In this document: one piece after another, positions 34,577 through 42,592 of the stretch
Position numbering within the stretch: the first letter of the stretch is position 1
Layout of the letters: the number at the start of each line of letters is the position of its first letter
The notes under the pieces: generated by a model
Databases searched by the model: none
The model's input: the letters and a program-made list of their open reading frames with translations, nothing else
What the model was told of the DNA's origin: nothing
Program-made: the position numbers and the translations under genes
Assembly: GCA_050258815.1 (NCBI GenBank)
Contig: JBLMZM010000053.1
Location: forward strand, 1 to 64,000
Direction: 5' to 3'
Source: JAAXKN01 sp050258815
GTDB lineage: Bacteria > Bacteroidota > Ignavibacteria > Ignavibacteriales > SURF-24
Length of the DNA stretch: 64,000 nucleotides

Positions 34577-35762
34577 AGAAATAAACAAGTGCTTCATTGA
34601 AGTTGATTATTACCAGAACTTTAAGCATAAACAGATCGTAGGTGGCGACGTTTTCCTGCTGCATAAGATCAGGGAAGAGAACAGGATTATTTCCGTTTTA
34701 TCCGACGGCCTAGGCAGCGGAGTGAAAGCCAACGTTCTGGCTACGCTTACCTCAACGATGGCAGTAAATTTTATCTCCAACGCTAAGGATATACGCAAGA
34801 CCGCTGAAATAATCATGAAGACCCTCCCGGTCTGCAAGGTTCGCAAGATTAGTTATTCAACCTTTACAATTGCTGACGTGGATGAATCGGGCAGAACCAG
34901 GGTCATTGAATATGATAATCCCCCTTTTATACTCGTCAGGGATAAAAGGTTGCTGGAAATCCAACATACTCCCATGAAGCTCTCCTTTAACAAATATAAG
35001 GAGAACGTCCTGAACTATTCCGAGTTCACGGCTGTTATGGGCGACAGAATTATATTCTTTTCCGACGGGGTTAGTCAGTCGGGTATGGGCTCAAAATCTA
35101 CTCCTCTTGGCTGGTGCAGGGAAAATGTTGTTGAATATGCCCTGAAAGTAATCAAAGACAACAACGATATTTCTGCGCGCGACCTGGCCCGGAATATTGT
35201 CGATAAGGCTTATTATAACGACGGCTATAAACCCAAGGACGACATTACATGCGGCGTTATTTATTTCAGGAAACCCCGCAAGCTGATGATCATGACAGGG
35301 CCTCCGGTTTCCAGGGAAAAAGACAAGGAGATGGCTGACATGTTCGAAAAGTTCGATGGAAGAAAAATTCTTTGCGGCGGCACGACTGCCAAAATTATTT
35401 CCAGGGAGCTCAGCCGCAGCATCAGTATTGACCTGAAAGACCATGACCCCGAAATTCCCCCGTGCTGCCAGATGCAGGGGGCTGACCTTGTAACTGAAGG
35501 AACTATAACCATTGGGAAAATACTTGAGCTGCTGGAATCGGGCACGCAAAATGAATATCAGAGGGATAATGCCGTCACAAGACTGTTAAACCACCTTATG
35601 AACAGCGACATCATTCATTTCGTAGTAGGGACCAAAATCAATGATGCCCACCAGGATCCGAACATCCCGGTTGAACTCGGCATCAGAAGAAATCTTATAA
35701 AAAATATTGTCAGGTTGCTTGAAGAAAAATACCTGAAAGAAACAAAACTTCAGTTCATATAA
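34569..35762 (+). CDS. SpoIIE/PP2C-type phosphatase linked to the sensory hydrogenase
   Basis: About 397 residues; the ATG at 34569 overlaps the hydS stop, and another at 34560 is possible. The SpoIIE domain shows G-G-D-V-F, LSDGLGSGVKAN, FFSDGVSQSG and K-D-D-I-T-C, the metal-binding aspartates of PP2C phosphatases. The last roughly 150 residues (from about 240; LMIMTGPPVSREKDKEM, then KILCGGTTAKIISRELS) form a second domain I cannot name. There is no membrane anchor or sensor domain, so HydS is the likely input. It should dephosphorylate a Ser/Thr phosphoprotein, by analogy a STAS protein, but none is encoded in this cluster. Confidence 0.88.
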   Translation: MSEEINKCFIEVDYYQNFKHKQIVGGDVFLLHKIREENRIISVLSDGLGSGVKANVLATLTSTMAVNFISNAKDIRKTAEIIMKTLPVCKVRKISYSTFTIADVDESGRTRVIEYDNPPFILVRDKRLLEIQHTPMKLSFNKYKENVLNYSEFTAVMGDRIIFFSDGVSQSGMGSKSTPLGWCRENVVEYALKVIKDNNDISARDLARNIVDKAYYNDGYKPKDDITCGVIYFRKPRKLMIMTGPPVSREKDKEMADMFEKFDGRKILCGGTTAKIISRELSRSISIDLKDHDPEIPPCCQMQGADLVTEGTITIGKILELLESGTQNEYQRDNAVTRLLNHLMNSDIIHFVVGTKINDAHQDPNIPVELGIRRNLIKNIVRLLEEKYLKETKLQFI

Positions 35763-35790
35763 AATAATTTTTCATGCTCACCTTTAGTCT

Positions 35791-35820
35791 GGGGCGAAGC
35801 ATTTTCGCCCCTTTCTTTCT
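35791..35820 (+). terminator. Terminator at the end of the hydrogenase cluster
   Basis: GGGGCGAA/TTCGCCCC stem with a 5-base loop, followed by TTTCTTTCTT. It lies 28 bases after the phosphatase stop. Confidence 0.8.
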
Positions 35821-35871
35821 TTTATTTCAATCATACTCTTCTGTTTATTGATAAAGTTGCCGCTTCCCAAA

Positions 35872-36750
35872 TTATTCAGATGGCCTTTTCATATTCTTCA
35901 GCCCCATCTCCGCGATCAGCTGTGAATAGGTAATCAGCTTTAGGTCATTATTCTTTATAAATTCTTTCGTCATAGTGGATTTGAGGGCATCCAGTTCAGC
36001 TTCACGGTGCCTGCTCATTTCCTTTAACCCGAACGAATTCAGGTCCAGCATTGCCTGCAGCTCAGGTGTATCCTTACCGATGTGGCATACAAGCAGATTA
36101 ACGGGACCCGGCTTCAGATCCCCCAGGATTGACTTCAGGCTGTCTGCTTTTTTCTCAATAGGATCATTATACATGTTGTTCAGGTATATTTCCTGGAAAT
36201 AGTTCGAAATACCCAGTTTATATTCCTTTGCCAGTTTTTCAACAATCTTTCTGTATTCGGGCTTGTCAACCGCAGTGCCCATGTGGTAATCCAGATACGA
36301 TATTTTTAAGCCTGAATGAAGTGCCCGCTCGATCTGCGCCCTTAACTCTTTTTCTATTTCTTTAAGTTTGGGTGAGTGTGCATAGAACTTAGCGCGCGAG
36401 GGTGTAAAATACCCGCAGCTGTCCACCAGACTCGGTACATTTTCTGCACCTGAAACGGGTCCCCATCTGTAGTTCTTCCATTCAGCATTCAGTGTAAGGT
36501 GCACGCCTGCAGTTATTTCAGGATGCTCTTTCAGCATGTCAACGGCTTCCTGGTACCAGGGACAAACAAACATTACAGAGGCCGAAAATGGCACTCCCGA
36601 CTCAATGAGCTCTTTTGCTGCCATGTTCACCGAATGCGACATACCAATATCATCACACCTGATGAGCAGCTTCTTATTCTGAGCCTGAACAAACTGAACC
36701 ATCATGGCCAGCAGTAACATTAATAGCAGAAATTTCCCCTTCATATTCAT
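35872..36750 (-). CDS. Secreted ChbG/HpnK-like (YdjC) carbohydrate deacetylase
   Basis: About 293 residues with a signal peptide (MNMKGKFLLLMLLLAMMVQF). Family motifs: R-C-D-D-I-G-M-S near the mature N-terminus (metal Asp), G-V-H-L-T-L-N (metal His) and the later D-Y-H-M-G-T. The family removes acetyl groups from chito-oligosaccharides or similar sugars using a divalent metal; most members are cytoplasmic, so the signal peptide here is notable. The start is one of two nearby ATGs after AAGG; a frame from 36786 would precede the signal with non-typical residues. Substrate is unknown. Confidence 0.82.
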   Translation of the reverse strand: MNMKGKFLLLMLLLAMMVQFVQAQNKKLLIRCDDIGMSHSVNMAAKELIESGVPFSASVMFVCPWYQEAVDMLKEHPEITAGVHLTLNAEWKNYRWGPVSGAENVPSLVDSCGYFTPSRAKFYAHSPKLKEIEKELRAQIERALHSGLKISYLDYHMGTAVDKPEYRKIVEKLAKEYKLGISNYFQEIYLNNMYNDPIEKKADSLKSILGDLKPGPVNLLVCHIGKDTPELQAMLDLNSFGLKEMSRHREAELDALKSTMTKEFIKNNDLKLITYSQLIAEMGLKNMKRPSE

Positions 36751-37001
36751 ATACCTTATTATTTTTTTGTGTAAAACTAAAAACATTCTTGGCTATTATC
36801 AAATTCAGGAGAACTTAAAATGCGAAATTTACAGTCATACACGCCCCAGGATATTATGCGCCAGGCCTCAGCCTTTCAGAAAAGCCGCATTTTCCTCACG
36901 GCCTGTGAGCTTATCGTCCGGGCTCAGGATATGACCTGACAAAGTTGTCAGCAGATCATGTGATTTTTATTCTTCTTCATAACACTCCTTCAAAAAAGGC
37001 A

Positions 37002-37032
37002 TAAAAAAAGGAGAGCCATAAGACTCTCCTTC
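37002..37032 (-). terminator. Terminator after the small secreted protein
   Basis: Read leftward: AAGGAGAG/CTCTCCTT arms with an 8-base loop, followed by a run of seven T. Confidence 0.85.
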
Positions 37033-37054
37033 AATAGCAATTCTGCTGCTATAT

Positions 37055-37288
37055 TTATTCATTCTCACATGACTGTGAACAGCTGGATTTTTCTTTATCT
37101 GTACAGGTATGGGTTTTAGCCTTTTTGTTGCTTTCCTTTGTGGCTTTTGTCTTTGCAGCAGCTTTTTTATCTGTCTTCTGTTCAACTTTAGCCGTCTTTG
37201 TAGCACTCTTTTCCTGTGCATAAGAAGAATTAACACCCGTCATCAGAAATGCAGCAGCAATAATTGCAGCAAATATTTTTATACGCAT
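37055..37288 (-). CDS. Small secreted Lys-rich protein with Cys-rich tail
   Basis: 77 residues. A clear signal peptide (MRIKIFAAIIAAAFLMTGVN, cleaved near S-Y-A-Q) is followed by a low-complexity Lys/Ala/Thr segment (about 26-59) and a tail H-T-C-T-D-K-E-K-S-S-C-S-Q-S-C-E-N-E with three cysteines. AAAGGAG precedes the ATG and a strong terminator follows, so it is a real single-gene unit. No family is recognised. The tail could bind a metal or form disulphides. An overlapping frame at 36967-37236 is not coding-like. Confidence 0.75.
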   Translation of the reverse strand: MRIKIFAAIIAAAFLMTGVNSSYAQEKSATKTAKVEQKTDKKAAAKTKATKESNKKAKTHTCTDKEKSSCSQSCENE

Positions 37289-37502
37289 TGCGACTCCTTT
37301 AATTAGTTAATAATCCGTGAATTACAACTTGTAAATTACATAAAAACCTGAAAAGGTAAAAAATAAAATTTATTTTGCCGTTTTTTTGTACGTTTTTCAG
37401 TTGATATTTCCTGAGTAATAATTGTTGAGTTGTTTATTATTTTTCCTTTAACTACATTAAATCGCAATCCCGTTTATTAACAAAATGATAAAGGAGGATA
37501 AT

Positions 37503-37967
37503 ATGCCGGCGAAAAAATTAAAACAGTTTCTGGATGCAAATAACGTTAAATATGTAAGCATCAAACATTCCCCTGCTTTTACTGCACAGGAGGTCGCCCA
37601 TTCTGCTCACATTCCCGGAAGGGACCTTGCAAAGACAGTTATAGTAAAGATCGGAGATCAATTGGCAATGGCGGTCCTGCCGGCCAAATACCTGGTCGAC
37701 CTGGACCTGATAAGAGAAACTACGGGATCTGATAATGTTGAGTTAGCCAGCGAAAAAGAATTCAAAAATGTTTTTCCCGATTGTGAGATAGGCGCTATGC
37801 CTCCCTTTGGCAACCTGTACGATATGCCGGTTTATGTTGCCGAAGCCCTGAGAAAAGAAAAAGAAATCGCTTTTAACGCCGGTTCCCATTCCGAACTGAT
37901 CAAACTGGCATATGAGGATTTTGAGCGCCTGGTAAAACCCATTATAATCAGGCTTTCACTGGTTTAA
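37503..37967 (+). CDS. YbaK/EbsC-family aminoacyl-tRNA deacylase-like protein
   Basis: 154 residues. The ATG follows AAGGAGG at ideal spacing; an ATG six codons earlier lies before that site. Family features: H-S-P-A-F-T-A-Q-E-V-A near the N-terminus, a conserved Lys in RDLAKTVIVKIGDQ, and the FGNLYDMPVYVAE and FNAGSHSELIKL segments typical of prolyl-tRNA editing domains. It probably hydrolyses mischarged tRNA; the exact specificity is not readable. Confidence 0.88.
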   Translation: MPAKKLKQFLDANNVKYVSIKHSPAFTAQEVAHSAHIPGRDLAKTVIVKIGDQLAMAVLPAKYLVDLDLIRETTGSDNVELASEKEFKNVFPDCEIGAMPPFGNLYDMPVYVAEALRKEKEIAFNAGSHSELIKLAYEDFERLVKPIIIRLSLV

Positions 37968-37993
37968 TCCGCTCTGTGTTAAGAATAGATTTA

Positions 37994-38014
37994 AGGAGGC
38001 CCGGCGGGCCTCCT
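37994..38014 (+). terminator. GC-rich hairpin after the YbaK gene
   Basis: AGGAGGCCC/GGGCCTCCT, 9-base arms with a 3-base loop, 26 bases past the stop. No T tract follows, but a second small stem (ATACCT-GAA-AGGTAT) comes next. Confidence 0.55.
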
Positions 38015-38164
38015 GCGATAATACCTGAAAGGTATCATTCCCACCGTGTTATAAACAGGCTGCATTGCCCGATAAAGACTTACGCTTCATATTATATATG
38101 CAAAATTGCAATAAATAAATTATATTTCATGTAACAAATTTATATTTTCGGAGCATAATTAATA

Positions 38165-38491
38165 ATGGAAGTAAATAACCTCTTTTCGGAAATACCGGAT
38201 AATTTCCAGAAAGAAATTTTCGATATACTCATCCATAACAACAATCTGACACTTGAGAGAATCGTCTCCTGCGGCCAGGCTTCTCCTGAGGGAGAATGGT
38301 ATGAGCAGGAAACCAATGAATGGGTTATACTGCTGGGCGGCTCGGCCGGGTTAATGTTTGAGGGTGAAAGCGAGGAAAAAGTGCTATATCCGGGTGATTA
38401 TCTGCTGATTCCGGCAAATACAAAACACCGCATCGAGTGGACAGATAAAAAACAGAAGACTGTCTGGCTTGCACTTCACTATATGGATTAA
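38165..38491 (+). CDS. Small cupin-domain protein
   Basis: 108 residues, single cupin barrel: an E-W-Y-E-Q-E-T-N-E-W-V-I-L-L-G-G segment for the first motif and P-G-D-Y-L-L-I-P-A-N-T-K-H for the second. The first motif keeps Glu residues but lacks the usual paired His, and the second has one His, so metal binding is uncertain. GGAG lies upstream. The pspC gene follows after 30 bases. Function is unknown. Confidence 0.82.
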   Translation: MEVNNLFSEIPDNFQKEIFDILIHNNNLTLERIVSCGQASPEGEWYEQETNEWVILLGGSAGLMFEGESEEKVLYPGDYLLIPANTKHRIEWTDKKQKTVWLALHYMD

Positions 38492-38521
38492 AACGCCTTT
38501 TAAATTCAGGGAGACACATTC

Positions 38522-38704
38522 ATGCAGCTCAAGAGATCTAAAAATAAAATGATAGCCGGAGTGTGCGCCGGTATTGCTGAATGGTTGGGCTGGGACCCGA
38601 CAATCGTGCGTATAGCCTACGTGCTCATTTCTATCTTCAGCGTTGCATTTCCCGGTATACTCGTCTATCTGATCCTCTGGATTGTAATGCCCCAACAGGA
38701 TTAG
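38522..38704 (+). CDS. pspC: PspC-domain membrane protein
   Basis: 60 residues, almost exactly one PspC domain: MQLKRSKNKMIAGVCAGIAE, W-L-G-W-D-P-T-I-V-R-I, then a hydrophobic helix ending L-W-I-V-M-P. PspC proteins are inner-membrane components of envelope-stress (phage-shock) responses. GGGAG lies eight bases before the ATG. No pspA or pspB is nearby. A terminator follows. Confidence 0.9.
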   Translation: MQLKRSKNKMIAGVCAGIAEWLGWDPTIVRIAYVLISIFSVAFPGILVYLILWIVMPQQD

Positions 38705-38744
38705 GACAGCAATAATAAAACCCGTATTGAAAATTTGCTTAATG

Positions 38745-38774
38745 AACCCGGAATCCTATCCGGGTTTATTTTTG
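38745..38774 (+). terminator. Terminator after pspC
   Basis: AACCCGGA/TCCGGGTT stem with a 6-base loop, followed by TATTTTTG. Confidence 0.8.
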
Positions 38775-38960
38775 ATGAAGTGCCCTGATGGGAACATAAT
38801 GCCATATTACTCTTGAATAAATGCATAATATTAAGCATTATACCTTAAGGGTTTTCTTCTTTGGTCTGGCCTTAACCATTACAAAATAAACCGCTCACTT
38901 TCGATAATGCAGAGGATAAAGAAACCACCTCCTTTCCTGCATAACCTTATGGGTGAGAGA

Positions 38961-39539
38961 ATGGGATTTTATATGCATAGTTACAGATCAGCACTTATCA
39001 CATTCCTTTTCCTGGTGCTTACCCCATCAGGACTTTTCGCCCAGACCGGATCGGCTGGCATCGGAGCCTACGTTGGAGCCGGCACGATCAATGGCAACTC
39101 CCCTTCTATGACCAGCTTCTCAGCAAACATTTTTCTCGACTATACACCGGGCTTTACCCATGGTACTGCACTCAGGCTGGGCGTATTATATGCCAGGAAA
39201 ATTGAAGTGCTGCTGCCCTCGGGATTATACGACAGATACTACCCCTTTGTAAAAGGTGTATCTCTGAAGGCCGTGATAAATCAGGTATTCAGGGATGTCG
39301 TTTATACTGAAGAAGCAATTGGACCCCTGTTATTGAATGACAGAATTTTCAGCGACGTTAATAAACTTGACGTGGGTCTTTGTTTTTCATTTTTGGCAGG
39401 GCTTGATTTAAGAGACACGGATAACACTGGATTTAAGAGCGGAATAGGAATCGAATACGGGTTAACATTTACCAACACATCAGCCTCGTATTTTTCAATC
39501 CACCTGCAGGGACAGTACTATTTTCTGCCCAGTTACTAA
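38961..39539 (+). CDS. Secreted protein of unknown function, possible small outer-membrane barrel
   Basis: About 192 residues from the ATG that follows GGGTGAG; the open frame begins 18 codons earlier without a better start. A signal peptide (MGFYMHSYRSALITFLFLVL, ending near L-F-A-Q) precedes alternating beta-type segments (IGAYVGAGTI, ANIFLDYTPG, ALRLGVLYARKIEVLL, GIGIEYGLTFTN) and a C-terminus ending H-L-Q-G-Q-Y-Y-F-L-P-S-Y. This pattern fits a porin-like beta-barrel, but I do not recognise the family. A bidirectional terminator follows. Confidence 0.65.
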   Translation: MGFYMHSYRSALITFLFLVLTPSGLFAQTGSAGIGAYVGAGTINGNSPSMTSFSANIFLDYTPGFTHGTALRLGVLYARKIEVLLPSGLYDRYYPFVKGVSLKAVINQVFRDVVYTEEAIGPLLLNDRIFSDVNKLDVGLCFSFLAGLDLRDTDNTGFKSGIGIEYGLTFTNTSASYFSIHLQGQYYFLPSY

Positions 39540-39566
39540 AAAAGGCGCCCTTTGGAGGCGCCTTTT
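39540..39566. terminator. Bidirectional terminator
   Basis: AAAAGGCGCC and its exact complement around a 7-base loop, with A tract before and T tract after. It separates the convergent beta-protein gene and S46 peptidase gene. Confidence 0.9.
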
Positions 39567-39595
39567 ATCTGTAATTCACCTATAGAAAGAACATC

Positions 39596-41824
39596 TTATT
39601 TCTTATCTGCACCTGCTTCCACTCTTACACTCTCCGGAAGCTTTCCTGCCCTTAATTCTTCACTCAGCCTGTCAGCCTTATACATGTCCTTTATTGCTTC
39701 AACCATCCCTTCGGAGTCAACGTTCAGGCAGCGGTTGGTCTCAGTTGTAAATATAAACTGTCCAGGCAGGCTTTCTATATTGCCATCGAATGCAAGTCCT
39801 ACAATTTCCAGGTTTTTATTAACTACAGGACTTCCTGAGTTACCACCGATGATATCGTTGGTTGAAACAAAGCACATTGGTGTCTCAAGATTAAATTCTG
39901 CAGGTGGTTTCTGCCATCTGGCAGGCAGGTCCCATGGGGACTGTTTGTTGAAAGAATAATATCTGTCGTACAAGCCGTAATAAGTTACCTTTGCCGGAGC
40001 CTTTGTACCATTATAGTCATAGCCTTTTACTACACCATCGGCTATTCTTAAGGTAAAGGTAGCATCAGGCGGAATTGACGTACCGAAAACTTCAAAGAGT
40101 GCCTGGCCAAGCAGTTCCACATTTACCTCTTCCTTGGTAGTAATCGCCTTTACCTTGCTGCGGATATCACTTAATTTGTCTGAGGTAGCCTGCAGGAAAT
40201 AAATAAACGGATCATCAGAATTCAATATCTCGTTGGGTGACTTATTCAAAAGAGCAGTTAAAGCTTCTTTTGAGGTAAATGAGGAGTGGCTCAGCAGGTA
40301 ATCAACAGCATCCTTGCCTTTTCTGCTGCCGAACATTTTCTGAACCAGTTCATTATTTTCACCTAAAACTGAGATTGTGTTGTCAACAAAGATCTTAGTA
40401 AGTTTTCTGTTCAGGTCCTGATCCATCTCTTCGGGATAAATCCCTGCTTTTGTGGAATCCAGATTTGCGTTTTTATATTTTGGTGATCTTTCACTCTCGG
40501 GAAGCTGCATCTGCTTTGCGTAGCTGATTACATCCCTGGCAACAGAGAAATATGCAGGGTAGAACATTGCATTGATATTATAGGCTGATAATTCTTTTGA
40601 ATACTGCCTTACCTGATTTCTTGATTCTGTTATTGCGTCCCAGATGTGACCGTATTTAGCCTTAAGTTCTGGCTTTGCAAATACAGCAGCCTTGAATTTA
40701 TTTTCAAAATCCTTTTTGCGGGCCATCAGAACCTGGTCGTTAAGTCCTTGTATGAGTCCGGTATAAACCTTCTGTGCATTTGAATAGCCGAATAATTTGT
40801 CTGCATATTTACTTTCAAGTTCAGGATGTTCCTTAATTGTCTGTGAATAAGCTTCAATTATTCCGTTTAAGAGGTTAAGTGTAAGTGGATATGTAACATC
40901 GCGGAAATACTCGAGTTGTGAAACAGTATTAAGGCGGTTAGTTCTGCCGGGGTTACCAATTACAAATATTGCCTCTCCTTCAGCAGCGCCCTTGGAGCTC
41001 CACTTGAAGTAATTATCGGTTTTTAACGGTTTGCCGTTATCATCATAGACACGGAAGAATGTACAGTCGAGGTTATAACGGGGATATGTGAAATTATCAT
41101 AATCTCCGCCGAAGAAACCGATCTGATTTTCCGGAGCAAATACCAGGCGAACATCTTTGTATCTCTTATAACCGTAGAGTGAATATTCACCTCCGCTGTA
41201 TAGTGTTACAACTGATGTCTCAAGGCCGGTCTCTTTACTTGTCCTTTCCTGAATTTCACTAATTTTATTTTTCTTATTGTTTATTTTTTCCTGGTCGGTT
41301 TTGCCTTCATTAATTGCATCCTGTACTTCCTTGGTTACGTCCCTGATCAAAACCAGCTGATCAACGTATAAACCAGCTACCGGTCTTTCATCCTTGAGCG
41401 TAGGAGCAAAGAAACCTGTCTCATGCAGGTTTTCACCTTCGCGTGTTACTTCAGTTACACTTTCACGCCCGCAGTGGTGGTTGGTCATTACGAGTCCGTC
41501 CTCAGATACAAAGGATGCTGAACAGTAACTTGCAAATCTGAGGGCTGACTTCCTTGCCTTCTCAAGCCACTCGTTCGTTGCAGTAAAACCATAAGCTTCC
41601 TGGAAATACTTTACAGGGGGATTATCGAAAGTCCACATCTTGCCGGTATCAAATCTTTGTGCTTTGACTGTATCCAGATTAATACCGTTCGTGGCAGTAT
41701 TATTTGACGGTGCAGGAGTAGATTTGTCTGTTGTAGTGGTACTGGTGCTTGAGCAGCTGCTAAGGAACAGGGCAGACACTATGAAGCAACAGACCAGAAT
41801 ATGTTTACGAAGAAATTCAGTCAT
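39596..41824 (-). CDS. S46-family dipeptidyl-peptidase (DPP7/DPP11 type), lipoprotein
   Basis: About 742 residues from the ATG preceding the lipoprotein signal MTEFLRKHILVCCFIVSALF with lipobox L-S-S-C. A Ser/Thr-rich linker follows. The chymotrypsin-like catalytic triad is visible: T-N-H-H-C-G (His near 113), GGDYDNFTYPR (Asp near 241) and G-G-N-S-G-S-P (Ser near 660). S46 enzymes cut dipeptides from peptide N-termini in the cell envelope and serve amino-acid-fermenting Bacteroidota. Whether it prefers hydrophobic (DPP7) or acidic (DPP11) P1 residues cannot be decided here. The OPT/S8 peptide-use genes lie 3-9 kb away. Confidence 0.92.
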   Translation of the reverse strand: MTEFLRKHILVCCFIVSALFLSSCSSTSTTTTDKSTPAPSNNTATNGINLDTVKAQRFDTGKMWTFDNPPVKYFQEAYGFTATNEWLEKARKSALRFASYCSASFVSEDGLVMTNHHCGRESVTEVTREGENLHETGFFAPTLKDERPVAGLYVDQLVLIRDVTKEVQDAINEGKTDQEKINNKKNKISEIQERTSKETGLETSVVTLYSGGEYSLYGYKRYKDVRLVFAPENQIGFFGGDYDNFTYPRYNLDCTFFRVYDDNGKPLKTDNYFKWSSKGAAEGEAIFVIGNPGRTNRLNTVSQLEYFRDVTYPLTLNLLNGIIEAYSQTIKEHPELESKYADKLFGYSNAQKVYTGLIQGLNDQVLMARKKDFENKFKAAVFAKPELKAKYGHIWDAITESRNQVRQYSKELSAYNINAMFYPAYFSVARDVISYAKQMQLPESERSPKYKNANLDSTKAGIYPEEMDQDLNRKLTKIFVDNTISVLGENNELVQKMFGSRKGKDAVDYLLSHSSFTSKEALTALLNKSPNEILNSDDPFIYFLQATSDKLSDIRSKVKAITTKEEVNVELLGQALFEVFGTSIPPDATFTLRIADGVVKGYDYNGTKAPAKVTYYGLYDRYYSFNKQSPWDLPARWQKPPAEFNLETPMCFVSTNDIIGGNSGSPVVNKNLEIVGLAFDGNIESLPGQFIFTTETNRCLNVDSEGMVEAIKDMYKADRLSEELRAGKLPESVRVEAGADKK

Positions 41825-42106
41825 AAATTTTCCGTTATAGTTTATAAAATTGAATATGTAGCTGAAAATTAATATAATTCTCATACCATTACAATTATAA
41901 ATTTATGAATAAATTTCCTATTAATAAATTCCTAACGGCTGATGTATAACCCCCTGATTCAACAGTTTTACTATTAATTGGCGGGAAATATGAATATATC
42001 ATTTGGCGTGTGAAATATGGAAGAATTCATCTGCTCACTTAAAACGGCAGCAAAGTCTGAACCTGTTCCTGACACCCTGACCCCGGGAATGTCTGAACCG
42101 GATTGT

Positions 42107-42415
42107 TCAGATATAGGATTCGGGTGTATAAAGGGGCTCAATTTCCCATTCGTCTTCAATGGTACCGATACAATGGGAGCATTTTTCCACATAAAATACT
42201 GTTTTTTCTTCCTGCGCAGAGGCATGGACAAAATTGATCACTGTCTGACAGCTTGCACACTGTACTACGTGTGATGTCTTTACTTTAGCACGACAAACAG
42301 GACACAAGTATCCCAGATCACCTGCTAGTTTATTGGGATCCACTAAATAGATTGAATTACATCTGGTATTGTTGCACTTAACAAAATGTAATTTTGCTGT
42401 ATCTTTGGGTTCGAT
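42107..42415 (-). CDS. Zinc-ribbon protein with probable AUC start codon
   Basis: A small Cys-rich protein with paired cysteines: C-N-N-T-R-C, C-P-V-C, C-A-S-C and C-S-H-C, enough for two zinc sites. The first ATG/GTG-type start (GTG at 42343) would delete the first Cys pair and has no ribosome-binding site. Upstream the frame stays open and Cys-containing for 24 more codons, to an ATC at 42415 placed five bases after a strong GGAGG; no ATG, GTG or TTG lies between that site and the GTG. I therefore take ATC as the likely start, giving 102 residues. Family and function are not recognised beyond metal binding. Confidence 0.6.
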   Translation of the reverse strand: MEPKDTAKLHFVKCNNTRCNSIYLVDPNKLAGDLGYLCPVCRAKVKTSHVVQCASCQTVINFVHASAQEEKTVFYVEKCSHCIGTIEDEWEIEPLYTPESYI

Positions 42416-42592
42416 TTTAGCCTCCGAATTTTTGTTTTAACAAAAGTAAAGACTTACCTAAATAATATCTATGTAAAAATTAGGGCTTACACCAATTTCC
42501 CCATACCATATTTTATCTTAAAAATTTGTTCTATAATGAAAAAGTATTATTTTAATTTATTATTATTCTAAGCAGTCAATGAAGGAGAAACA

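Noticed and set aside
36967..37236. 89-codon Arg/Lys-rich frame overlapping the small secreted protein
   Set aside because: It runs through the terminator, lacks a ribosome-binding site and is an out-of-frame reading of the Lys-rich repeat region.
41974..42231. 85-codon frame on the minus strand overlapping the zinc-ribbon gene
   Set aside because: It is another frame of the same DNA; the Cys-pair pattern supports the zinc-ribbon frame.
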